Origin: Falciphora oryzae
Lineage: Eukaryota; Ascomycota; Sordariomycetes; Magnaporthales; Magnaporthaceae
Assembly (NCBI GenBank): GCA_000733355.1
Contig: JNVV01000030.1
Span: 357,719 to 421,718 of the forward strand
Length of the DNA stretch: 64,000 nt
Direction: 5' to 3'
Below are positions 20,870 to 30,899 of the stretch, piece after piece. Below the pieces are notes generated by a model. It did no database searches and was not told the DNA's origin. It saw only the letters and a program-made list of their open reading frames with translations. How positions within the stretch are numbered: position 1 is the first letter of the stretch; each line of letters opens with the position of its first letter. The translations under genes were made by a program, and so were the position numbers.

Positions 20870-22144
20870 AAAAACCAAAAAACCGGAATAGTATTGAACA
20901 GGCCCGGTGGCTTCGAAAATGGGCCAGCAATAGGGGCGGTAGGACGGGTCCCTCCGGCGATTCCACACATTCTCCACCTCGCCGCCACGCAGATAAAGGA
21001 AGGAGCCCACCAACGAAATCGCGCGGGTCCAATCGAGAGCCGAGAAGTCAAAGCACTTTTTGCCAGGACCGGAATGCGTGGCAAAGTACTTTGGGACGCC
21101 CGCACGTGCCGCATCGTCCTGGACGTATTCGACGCGCATCTCCGTCAATAGTCGGTACCCGTACGCAACTATGATGCCTTCCACATTGAGCTCTCGGGAG
21201 CTGCCGCTTAGAGCCATGTCCGCTTGTGTGATGCAGATGGGTATGTTGAGAGCGTCGAATGGGACTTGCGAAAGCTTTTTTTAAAAAGTGGGGGATTGGT
21301 CTTCCAAGTTGGATATGCGGTTGAAGACGGCATTCCATTTCAGCGTCGCTTTCCCGGTATGGAAAAAGCCGTGTAAATGCATATAGCCAACCAGGCTAAG
21401 GAGTCGAGATCCTGAAGTGTGAAAGGCGTCAATTGGCAAGCTTCAAATAACAGGGTGTGTATTGGGCACGGGTGGTCACGAACCTTCGGTGGCAAGCCAG
21501 GACCAGGCGGTGCCAATGTTCCACTTCATCAAACACCGAATGAAAGCAATGTTCCTGAGCGAAACGTTTCCGATGTCGTTTTTTAGATTGCTGCCGCGGA
21601 CCACCCCTGAGCGAGCAGCCGTGGTAGCCCAGACCTCGTTTGCTCGGCGTTCGGCCGCTTCCAAGCCAGCATCACCGGCTTTACTGCCTGGGCCAGCTAG
21701 TTGGTAGCTGTGGGTATGTGGTCGCTCCCAGTCACGTTCGTTCTCTTCGAATTTGAGAGTGAGCCAATCCTTGTCCGTATTGTCAGCTCTTGCTGAATGT
21801 AGCGGTAGGTGCTAAGCACCATCGGCTCCAGCTTCCGCAGTACCTGGCTGTGAAACCGCGTGTTTTGGGCAGGGACAACGTTGGCAAAGGGATCTATGCC
21901 GGGAGCAGAAGAGCCGCTGGCTGCAGCGGTGTCATCATCTTGCGCGGGGGCAGAGCCGCTGGCTGCAGCAGTGTCATCATCTGGCGCGGGGGCAGAGCTG
22001 CTGGCTGCGCCAGCATTTTCACCCCTCCTCGATGAGCGGCGGGGGGGTTCAGCAGCCGCAGAGTCTTTTTTTTGCCCTGGGTCGCTTGCGCTTGGGGGAT
22101 TTATCCCTATCCCCGGCAGGCGCCGCACGCTTACGGGGCTGCAT
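20870..22144 (-). pseudogene. Truncated relative of the plus-strand ATPase (N-terminal domain only)
   Basis: Reading leftward from ATG 22144, a basic start (MQPRKRAAPAGDRDK) is followed by an Ala/Ser/Asp-rich region and then segments clearly related to residues 160-480 of the plus-strand ATPase. Examples are NEVWATTAARSGVVRGSNLK (NKTWATVCASSGMIRGSNLK there) and RPYCWPIFEA in both. An intron at the same place and phase (GAAG|GTTCGT at about 21475, acceptor CACTTCAG) is retained. Defects are a frameshift at an 8-base homopolymer near 22066-22073, another near 21755, a TAA near 21281, and loss of everything downstream, including the whole ATPase core, from about 20940. Confidence 0.8.
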
Positions 22145-22717
22145 GCCTGGTGGAAGGCGTCAAATGGACGACAGGTCGGAAGCTCATCTGTTTCGTCGGG
22201 CTTTCTGAACGCTGTATGTTTGCTGAGTTAGATCAATTAGCCTTTGTTCCAGGCGGTTATTTCACCGAGTAGAGCGGAAGTGGTTGTGAATGCGTGAAGT
22301 TTGAAAGGGGGGAGAGTCGGACCAGACAAGGGCAGTGGATACGAGGGCGATGCGGCCACGTCACAAAGGGGTAACACCCAAATGCAGATGGACGGGGCGG
22401 AGGTTCACCCCTTTCGTCGGGCACGCTGAACATACAAGGTGGGAACGTTGTGTGGAAAAGTGTAAGTTGGAAAAGGAGAGATGCAGTGTCGAGGCGGAGT
22501 TAAAGGGTTCACGCTGGTGTGGTCAGTGCGCTTAAAGTGCCTGGTATTTCGGATTAGAGCTCAAAATGACAAATGGCAGTTTCACCTTATTCAGCAAACG
22601 GTTTGAGTATTTAGGAGGGGGTGATTTGGGGACAGAGTCAGGTCAATAACAACGTCGCAGAAAGGACGTGCTTTCCGTCTCAACTGGTCCAGACCCGAAA
22701 CAGCCTGCTCTATTCGT
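22145..22717. other. Intergenic stretch between two minus-strand units
   Basis: No gene seen. It contains the presumed former promoter of the truncated pseudogene and the 3' flank of the isochorismatase gene. Confidence 0.6.
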
Positions 22718-23818
22718 TTATTTTTTTCCCAGCGCGGCTATAATATCGCTACTGTTCCCGATAAATCCGTTTAAATCACTGTTGTACCGGACCATTTGCT
22801 CCGCGTACCAAGGGCTGATGGTGGCGGCGCAGTCGGGCACGTAGATCATGTCGAAGCCCTTGTAGTAGCCGTCCAAGAGCGTGCCCCAAACGCACTGGTC
22901 GCTGTTAACGCCGCCGATGAACAGCGTGGTAATACCGCTTTCTTGCAAGTACAATCCGAGCGGCGTTTGGGCGCCCCAAAGACCCGAAATCCGATCTGGA
23001 CGACAAAAGTTAGTTGTGGTAACAAAGAAATTTTTTCCCTTGCAAACATGCGCCTGGGCTTACTTTTGTTGAAGTACAGATCCGTCCCTTTTTCGATGCC
23101 TTGCACCATTTCGGCATCCAGGTCCCCGTACGGCCTCGCGTTCCAGGCTCCCCGGCACAGCTTTTTCCCCAGCTGCACCGTTTTCCCGTCCGCATCCGTC
23201 ATCGACCCCATATCGGAGCAGAAGCTTGTGGCCCGAGTGCTGTTTAGAGAGAAGGAGTCTAAATCGGCTGGCGGCGAAATTACCAAGTCGTGGTCGTCAA
23301 ATCCCTGTGGTTCTCGGGTCAGTCTTGCCGGAGGCTGAGGTTCTGGAGTGGGAGGAACTTGATGGGCTTACCCAGTTGGTCCAGAGGATCTTCATCCCGT
23401 TCTCACGGAAAGCCCGGATCATGTTGATGGTGGGGCCGACGGCGGCGCGGCCGAGCGAGGCGGAAGGGGTCATGTTGGGGTGCAGGAAGAAGTTTTGCAT
23501 GTCGACGATGATGAAGGCGGAGCGCGAGGGCTCAATGATGGCAGACTCGCGCCGGCCGATCATGGGGATTTTCTTTGGGTTGGGCGTGGGCAGCCGGGCG
23601 GACCGTGTCAGGTCCCACGACGTCTTCCTCGACGTCTCGTTCCTGGAAAGGAGGACCCAGTGGTTGTAGTGGTTCCCCATCAGAGCCGGGTCGGTCGAGT
23701 TGGCGTTGCCGGCGATGGCGTTAAAGGTGGAGTAGGTGCCGTAGACCTGGCCAAGGACGGGAGTCGCCGCCGCGACGAGAGCCACAGCCAAGGGCTGCCA
23801 CGACTGGGAGAGACGCAT
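22718..23818 (-). CDS. Isochorismatase-family cysteine hydrolase with signal peptide, 321 aa
   Basis: Three exons: 23818-23372, 23304-23064, 22995-22718. The two introns of 67-68 nt have GTAAGC donors, and the second has a CAACTAAC branch site. The family's catalytic triad is visible: Asp106 in IIVDMQNFF, Lys229 in YFNKNRISGLWG, Cys264 in GGVNSDQCVWGT. The N-terminus (MRLSQSWQPLAVALVAAATP, then VLGQ) is a typical secretion signal with likely cleavage near residue 23, and NST and NET sequons follow. The ATG at 23818 was preferred over one 16 codons upstream because it starts the signal peptide. Family members hydrolyse isochorismate, nicotinamide or related compounds, and the substrate cannot be told here. 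No stops or frameshifts are seen. Confidence 0.88.
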
Positions 23819-23924
23819 GGTGAAGAACTGGCCTGGTTGCTTGTGGCAGAGGGGAGTTGAAGGCACGGTCGGTGGGTGGCCGGATCACCGAACTCCTGGG
23901 CAGATAGCGGGCGCGCGCTGGTAA

Positions 23925-23932
23925 CTATATAA
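23925..23932 (-). promoter_or_regulatory. TATA box of the isochorismatase gene
   Basis: CTTATATAGT on the minus strand lies about 110 bp upstream of the chosen start codon, a usual distance for fungal core promoters. Confidence 0.55.
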
Positions 23933-23949
23933 GTGCCGTCCTCGGTCAG

Positions 23950-24988
23950 ATCACACTCTACCCCTGGCAACTGCCAGCCCTAGCTGATGAATCGGTCATC
24001 TCGTTGCTCGTTGCATACGGCGCACAGCATGACTTGGCTTTGCCGCGCGAGATGGTGCTGCTTTAAATTAATGGCTCACCTCCCTGATTTTCACGGTCCG
24101 AACAATGACTCCAATCCCTGCTGCCCTGGACCTTTACTCCGCGAATTCCCCCTTATCCTCCTCTCCGGGGGTCAATGCACGGCAGCGGCAAGGAACTCCC
24201 CCGTCTGCTACCACGCTGAGAAAGGAGATTTATTTAAGCTTCGCATGGGCACCCGGGTTTCCCACTGCCGGCCGTCACAGGGATTGAGCGCAGCAAGCAT
24301 CAGCCCTGTGTCCTGACGACATCGATACATTTCTGCCCTTTTTGGTAGCCCGCGGAACAAAAAGGGGCTGTCCTGCCGTCACCCCGCATGCACTCTTTTT
24401 CCTCCCATAGCTAGGCGCCCAAAAATAAGCGGCGTTTTAAGCACGCACAACCAGGCTGCTGCTGCTCCTGGCTTTGTTGGTTTCTTCCACCCGGCAACTC
24501 CGACTTCGCGGTGCGCACGGCGACTTTTCCTGTCGCCGACAGCTGCTAGGCGGAATGCTGAGTAGAGGTCAACGCACGACATGACGCACACACGCCTAGC
24601 CGGGAAACTACCAGTCAGGCCGTTGCAACAAATCGGCAAGCACGTGTGTCGAGACCAGCTATCCTCCTTGACGGGCTGTGGGGGAAACTATTAATTAAGT
24701 TCAAGTGGATTTTTATTCGGCCTGGGAACCAACCTAACCAGGCCAATAAAGCAGATTTTTGCTGCAGGTGCAAAAACGCGGGCCGGCTGCTGTCTAGGGT
24801 ACATATGTATCATACAAACGGTATCATAATTTCATACCATCTTCATACCCGCATTTGTCTTAATTTCTGATGAAAAGTGAGAAAAGTCAGGAAAAGAGAA
24901 AAAAAAAGAAAAAGGGGGGGAAGGGAGAAATGAAGTACGACAAGCCCGGACGGGCGAACAGGGGCACGGAGACTAATCTCCATCACAA
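23950..24988. other. Intergenic stretch, no gene seen
   Basis: Short ORFs only (up to 109 codons) without motifs. An A/G-rich run (about 24885-24930) lies near the 3' end of the next unit. Confidence 0.5.
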
Positions 24989-26219
24989 TCACTGCCACCT
25001 TGGCTTCTTCTTCACCTGCTCCTTCTGCGGCGAATTATCTGTCGACGGCAGATCGAATGCCTGCGTGACAGGGGGGTCCAGAGTATACCTCGAAACATGT
25101 GTCCGTCGGCCAGAGGCGTCGGCCGAACCCGTAGTTGCTCCTGTTTCCGGCGATGGCTGGAACGCCTGGGCGGACAGCCTCGCCGATCGACGAGGGCCTG
25201 ACAATTTGTCGGGCAGCGCCAGCGACTGTCGCCCGCCACTGCGCCGGGGCGTTTTGGCACGCGGGGGGGTCCGCCGGCGTGGCCGGGGTGTCGGACGTGC
25301 CGCTGTCCCTGAGAAAGGCCGAGGGCAATCGCGGGCGGGAGGGGCGAGCTCGGCCAGCGCTGCTGCTCGTAGGACGAAGATATCCAAGGCGCTTGGTGCC
25401 CTGTGGCATACATAGAATTATTAGTTAATATCTATCTGGCATAATATTATTCAGTAGGCTGGCAAGACCGAAACTAACCTTCTTGGGAGGACCTGACGAG
25501 GAGGCCGCTGCCGCTCTGTCCGGCTCGCTGTCCTCAATGGTAGATTCCCGTAACCCCGCTGTATGTCATCGACATTTGCAGAGCGGGATGCAGTGGCGGA
25601 CCGGCGAGGCGGAATGTGGAGGGAATGCTGCCTCGGGCTGCCGACAGACGACGGGTCTTCGCTGTCTGCACGCTGTGATTGGCTGCTTGCAACCAGTTCA
25701 TTAACCCTCTTCTTGGCCGCGAGTCCCGGTGCTAGCTCGGCCGCGCGCTCCTACCGGAATCGCTCGAGCGTGTCGTCAAGTTCACTCTGCGATGCATCGA
25801 CAGCGGCGTCTTGCTGGGTCGCGACAATCTGCCGATTAATGCCAGGTAGCCTGTGCGTCTCTTGGACAGCTTCGTCCCACAGGTCCACAAGCTTCTCGCC
25901 CTGCGAAAGCCGATCGGCGATGGTAAGATCATGCTTCGCGATCTCGTCGAGCAAGTCTGCCACAGCGGATGGACAGGGTGTGTGGCCGCCTGGGTGGGGG
26001 TGCGGAAGTCGTGCGGAGTTTGGCAGGGGGCGAGGCTGCCGACTGCGAAAGCGAGCCGCGATGGAGGTCGGTACTCTTATCCGCTCTGGCCCTGAGAGCA
26101 GATTCTTTTGGATGCATGGCCTCGAGTTCATTGGCGGCCTTCTTGCGCCACTCATTTTGCTCCTGTGGGGTGGCACAACGGAGCGCTTCGGCCATGTACC
26201 TGTCGGCAGTCTGAGGTCA
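24989..26219 (-). pseudogene. Eroded spliced gene of unknown function
   Basis: An acceptor CCCCCAG at 26220 opens an exon reading ADRYMAEALRCATPQEQ, then NEWRKKAANELEAMHP. After a frame change near 26000 it continues as ADLLDEIAKHDLTIADRLSQ and a Glu/Asp-rich helical segment. A TAG (25751-25753) and another frame change near 25545 follow. An intron, CAAGAAG|GTTAGT to GCCACAG (25401-25478), with a perfect TTAACTAATAA branch region, is retained. The last exon is open in all three frames, the most natural ending QKEQVKKKPRWQ at 24989. Composition suggests a coiled-coil protein. I do not recognise the family. The 5' part is missing. Confidence 0.4.
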
Positions 26220-26881
26220 CTGGGGGTGTAAGGGTTTGTTTGTTTCCCGTTGCTTTCTTGTGAACTAACCCTCTGGCTGTTTATTTCTAAGCTTGTCTTG
26301 CTTAGCAAGCATAACTAAGGCGGCCCTGCTTGGGGCTCGAAGATCTCCAAGTTAAAATCTTCTCGAAGTGCGGAAAGGTGGCCGGCTTTATATATACCAT
26401 GGGTAGCAAAGGGCTGGTGGGCTGGTGGATTTGGCCTCGAGAAAGTGGCACAGGAGGTGGAACAATGCCTGGTTTAAAAAAGAATACCTCCGATAGGGTT
26501 TTAAAGGATTTTCCAAAGGTTTAGGAGTCCGTTTGATTCGTGAATCAGCTAGAAAACAAGCGGTCAACGGGATTAGTGTGTATAAACAAAAAAAAAAAAA
26601 AAAAACAATGAGAGAAACAAACACGCCCCAACATGTCCAGCTTCTCGGCGGTTTGTTTGATTTGAAAGAGCAAGATCTCCAAGCATCACGGCGATCCTGT
26701 TAACGTGTTTATTAACGGTTAATCAGATTTGTATGCAGCGGTAAACAGATAAACAGAGTGCTGAAAGGACGGTCTCAGTTTCGCCATTCTTAATGAACCG
26801 GCCACGGTCGCGGAGGCTGCTTTCCCCTCCTTTACACGACCTTACCCTTCCCAATCCTGCACCTTTGCATAACACTTTTTC
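26220..26881. other. Intergenic stretch with a possible LTR relic and a poly-A run
   Basis: 26328-26410 reads GGGGCTCGAAGATCTCCAAG and then TTTATATATACC, reminiscent of the solo LTR family but with no defined ends. An 18-base A run lies near 26588-26605. No gene was recognised. Confidence 0.4.
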
Positions 26882-27182
26882 TGTTGGATTGCACTGGCCT
26901 GTGCAGGCAATCGGCAGAGCCCAGAGAGAGTCGGATCCTCCGGTCCCGTGATCAGAGATCACGGGATCCGAGGACCCGCAAGCCTGCGGAGGCTGGGAGC
27001 AGGGGAAGGCCCCTTTGGTGATCAGGATCGTGTATATATAGCCTCCCTTCTGCTCCCTCTCTGGCAGATAGGTTCCTTTCCTCTTCGTGCACAATAGATT
27101 ATGATTCCTTTAATATAAGGGATCATTGTTCACCCTGTTTTAGAAATCTTCGAGCCCACAGGAGTACATACTCCTACCAACA
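26882..27182 (-). mobile_element. Solo LTR of the TGTTGGTAGGAG family, copy 5
   Basis: On the minus strand it starts TGTTGGTAGGAGTATGTACT at 27182 and ends CAATCCAACA at 26882. Highly similar to copy 4 but inverted. A TATATATA box and a GTGATCAGAGATCACGG palindrome lie inside. No target duplication (TTTTC and CTGAT). Confidence 0.8.
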
Positions 27183-27235
27183 CTGATCAGTGTTGCTTTA
27201 GGGCAACACAAATAAGCAAGGTAAAGGGTTTTTTC

Positions 27236-27467
27236 GAAAGCCCCGACCTGCTAGCAGGCCAAAGCGGTTTTCTAAAGGACCTGGAGCAGGAGACCCCAAA
27301 CCTCCCGCTCGGTAGCGCATTCGAGGAAAACCGGTAAAACTCTCCTAAAAGCCCCGACCTGCCAGCAGGCCAAAGCGGCTTTTGGTTAAGAGATTTGACG
27401 ATTTTCGCGGAGGGCGTTGCGTAATCCCCGAAAGCCCCGACCTGCTAGCAGGCCAAAGCGGCTTTTG
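27236..27467. repeat. Three copies of a 36-bp palindromic hairpin
   Basis: AAAGCCCCGACCTGCTAGCA continuing GGCCAAAGCGGCTTTT occurs at about 27238-27271, 27348-27381 and 27432-27465. The core CCTGCTAGCAGG is a perfect palindrome, and the AAAGCC/GGCTTT ends can pair. Spacers differ in sequence and length. Confidence 0.8.
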
Positions 27468-27795
27468 GACTAGAAAATCACAGGGCAATACTTTTTGCCA
27501 ACCCCGACAACATGCCCGGATCAGCCAAACCGAACGCGGGGAGCAAAGGATCCTAAATCAGGAGCTCCTAAATGCCTTCGTCGATTTCGGTTTGCCGAAA
27601 ACTGTCCTCGCCGTATACGACCGGCAATTTTACGACGAGCAGAATTTCACTTTAGGATGCTTACCGAACGACGTATCCAACGAGCGCCGCAACACCTGGA
27701 TTATTAAAACGATAATCGCAAACAGGTTATACGAAAGCGAAAACCTATTTGTTGCTTATTTCGAGGATTTTAAAGGATGGACCCAGTAACATTTT
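27382..27795 (+). pseudogene. Open frame interrupted by gypsy element A, unrecognised
   Basis: An open frame from 27382 to 27789 includes LNQELLNAFVDFGLPKTVLA and NTWIIKTIIANRLYESENLF, which look coding. Element A inserted just downstream, and the flank resumes at 42877. It is probably part of an older repeat. Family not recognised. Confidence 0.3.
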
Positions 27796-27975
27796 TGTAA
27801 TAAACCGGACTACGGGTTGGCCGCCGGTAGGGGTTATAGTAATGTTATTCTGGAAGATGAGGAGGAGGAAGAGAGGAACTATAAGGAAGGTTGTGAGGCT
27901 CCTATATATACACGAGTTAGCTCAGGGGCCACCCTTAAACTACTACTTCCGTACCCTAAACACGGAATTATAACA
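27796..27975 (-). repeat. 3' LTR of element A
   Basis: 180 bp, from TGTAATAAACCGG to AATTATAACA on the plus strand. About 10 % different from its partner at 42692, mostly transitions. Confidence 0.9.
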
Positions 27976-28439
27976 TAGCCGCCTCTTCCGGGCTCGGCCC
28001 CTTAGTTGCTCCGTAACTTCTTCGTCTTTGGTTCATTTTAATATCGCGGGTAGTCCGTCAATTAAAAAGCTTCGTGCTATAGTAGGTGTTACTCAACTCC
28101 AGGTTGGCTTCGGGGTAGGCGCTTGCGTTTTCCGTAGCTCGGCTTGGGCGTGCCTTCCCTTTTTATTAGCGGGGGCGGCTCGCTTCCTTGTTGCCTCGTA
28201 GCTTTTAGCTACCTCGCTCCTTCCTTTTTTTCGTTATGTTTGCCTGCGTAACTCGCCTGGCTTTTTTGCGGTCCCGTTACTGCCTGTAAAATTTTCCCTC
28301 CCCGCCGTCGTTTCGTCTCCTATCTTTTTTTTTCCCAATTCCGGCTTTTTTCCACCCTCCTTCCTAGGTATTAACCGACAATTTCCGTTTTCCGACCGTC
28401 GCGGCTTCGTTCTCGTTTTATTTCGTCGCTATTTTTTTA

Positions 28440-28672
28440 CGCGGTTGCTCCCTTTTTTGGCATTTCTTTCCTTTTGTTCCGGCTTTTTTCCGGTATTAAC
28501 TTTTTTCCCGATTAGCGCGATCCCCACGATATCTGCTGCCGCTGCCGCTCCTCCTCCGCCTCCCGGAAGCGGTAGCGACGATCCGTTTAGTCGTATAAAT
28601 CTTTTCGCTCCCGCTTATTGTCCGTGTCTAACCTATAGCGTGGCCTAATACTAGCGCGATAAAGGCCGTCGC
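28440..28672 (+). pseudogene. First part of the antisense ORF of element A
   Basis: The plus-strand frame reads a Pro/Ala-rich segment (ISAAAAAPPPPPGSGSDDPF) and continues through two stops to RDKGRR at 28672, where B is inserted. Removing B and one copy of the duplication joins it in frame to 36598. See the entry at 36598-37485. Confidence 0.55.
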
Positions 28673-28808
28673 TGTCACAGTGCTGCACCTAGGTTTTGGG
28701 AAAAGAGCTTATTGTTGCGCGAGGAAGGAAAGAAGGACTCCCGTCTACCAGGTGGCGAGAGGCCGTCTATATACACGTTGGCCTTAGCCCGGGCGTTACT
28801 CCGTAACA
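28673..28808 (-). repeat. 3' LTR of element B
   Basis: 136 bp, from TGTCACAGTGCTGC to CTCCGTAACA, with a TATATACACG motif inside. Confidence 0.9.
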
Positions 28809-29639
28809 ATACCCCCGCCTAAAACCGCAGTTATCCTTAACTGCCCAATAATGGTGATCTCCGTCGGGTATAGCTCCTGCCTCGCTAACGTCACCCTGGT
28901 AGTTCGCCATTAGGGCGCCGTGGTAATCCTTGTAACCGTCCGTCTTTCTTTTTTGTCATGTGATGCCGCGTTCTAAGTCCTGGTCAAATCGCGCCGCTAT
29001 CCCTAACGTCGCATCCCGGCTAGTATAGCTTTTTTATTACCTGGCTGTCACTTTTCCCCCGCCCTCGTTAGGTCGTTCCTTCCCTTTGTATCGTTATCCG
29101 CCGCGTGCAGCCATACCCCGCCTTCCTCCTTTATTTTCCTACTTTATTAGCTTTAACGCGTTTACTTACCAATTTCTCTCCTCCTTAACGCCACCTTTTA
29201 ACCAACGTCCCGTTACGATCCGGGTTTTAATCGTAGCAGCATATCGTTTCGTTATTTACCCTTTTCCTATCAGCCTTCCTATTTCCGTTTATCCACCGAC
29301 TTTCCGACACCCCGCTCGCCTAACTCATCCGGATTTCGTTTCAAACCGTCGTTTCCCTATCGGCATTATAGCGCCTATCTTTTCGAAGCCCGGGGATGTA
29401 TTCGGCGGTAACGCTTTGCGCGCCCGCATTTGCATCTTCTGCATACGCACTACTTTCGAAACTATACGCCGCTTAATTGTCGCTCGTACCCCGCCGTTTA
29501 TCGAATAAATACTCGACGCTATCAAATTCCGTTATCGCTAAATAGGCGCCGGCAAACGGAATAGCTAATCCGATTTTTGTAACCAGTGCAATAATCGCAA
29601 TAAAGGTTACAGTAATGTACGCGTCCCTTCCCCGGTTTG

Positions 29640-30735
29640 CCGTTTGCTCGTCGCTAACGTTCCTCCATTTAGCCGTTTCCGTTTTTACGTAGCGATTTTA
29701 ACGACCTGGTTTGCCTGTTCGCTATCGGAAAGTCGTTTTTCCAACGGGCCTCCGTCCATTATATATCGTATTACCAGTGGGATATTGGCGCCTATAAATA
29801 CGAGGACGAGCCCGACCGAAACGACGTTAACCCCGAGGACTTTTTTTTATTCGACGAGCAGGTTTGCCGTATCGCCTTTAAGGAGTTGTACCGCCTATTT
29901 AACGGTTTTACGCGAGCGAATATACAAAGCGGCAAATAGCGCGGCACTTAAGGCGCGAAAAGCGCTCGTAACGTAAGTGTTTTCCTATTTACCCGCCGTT
30001 AAGCCTCCGTCGTTAACCGCGTTTGTTTCCGCGTAAAAAACTCGCATTAAACGCGAGCTCGCTTTTACCCGGGACGAGGCGAGGGAGGTGGCGAACTCCC
30101 TTATCCTTATGGATGACCGCTTAGCCAACCGTGCCCGTTAGCAATCCTTCCGTTTGGTAAGTGCAAGCGACGTTACCCTATCGGGGGACCGGTAACCTAA
30201 CGTATTATTGCTATAGCTACGCTTCCGGGACACCGACAATAGGTTCCGCGTTTAGGACCTCGCGCGTCGCATATTCCGCGATAACATTTTGGACTATTAG
30301 TTCGCCTAGCAACAAAAGAACATCCAGCGTTTCCCTGCCTTTACGCGGGCGTAGGTCCGTCGAAAAGGCGTTGCCCGCGGCGCTCGCCACACCGCTGCGC
30401 TCGATCACATAATCGAAATTTACAATTACTACAATGGGGAAGCCCGCTACCTAGTCGATAGCTTCCCGGAAATGCTTTAATAGGAAGCCGAGGACGATAA
30501 ACGGGTTTAGCGCTTCGCTCGCCCGGAATCCGACTTAAATAACTCGATATCGGATTCCGCCGCGGACTCCAGCGACTTTTCGTCGTCCAATAGTAGTAAC
30601 TTTAAATTATCGGAAGCGGGACCCGCTTTATTGGGAACGGGATCCTCTTCCGATAATAGTGCTAACGGTGGTGGCTTTATAGCTGGAAATATCGATGACG
30701 ATAGTAATATCGTTAGTGGTAGTTGGGCTATTTAA
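29640..30735 (+). pseudogene. Antisense ORF of element B, unknown function
   Basis: A coding-like frame on the strand opposite to gag-pol lies between the integrase end and the 3' LTR. It contains NDLVCLFAIGKSFFQRASVH, GAYKYEDEPDRNDVNPEDFF and an acidic, Ser-rich C-terminus (DSSDFSSSNSSNFKLSEAGP) ending SGSWAI at TAA 30733-30735. Internal TAG/TAA codons sit where Gln is expected, the RIP pattern seen in pol. The start was not located, and frames upstream to about 28.9 kb may belong. It is comparable in position to the antisense ORF of A. No family recognised. Confidence 0.6.
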
Positions 30736-30899
30736 GCTTGTAGTTTCCCCGTGCGACCGCTATGGTTCCGATAGCGTATCGCTCGCGTCCCCCTAGCTCC
30801 CTGTTATTTTTGGTCCCCTCCCTTCTTTGTTTTTGTATTTTAGGGAAAGAATAAACAATGGAATTTTCGTTACTAGCGGCGCGGCTTGCCTCGCCGCCT

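Noticed and set aside
20152..27182. Large DNA transposon with the two inverted LTR-like ends as terminal repeats
   Set aside because: Other copies of the same end sequence occur singly with 5-bp duplications (1361-1669, 17837-18103), which identifies them as solo LTRs.
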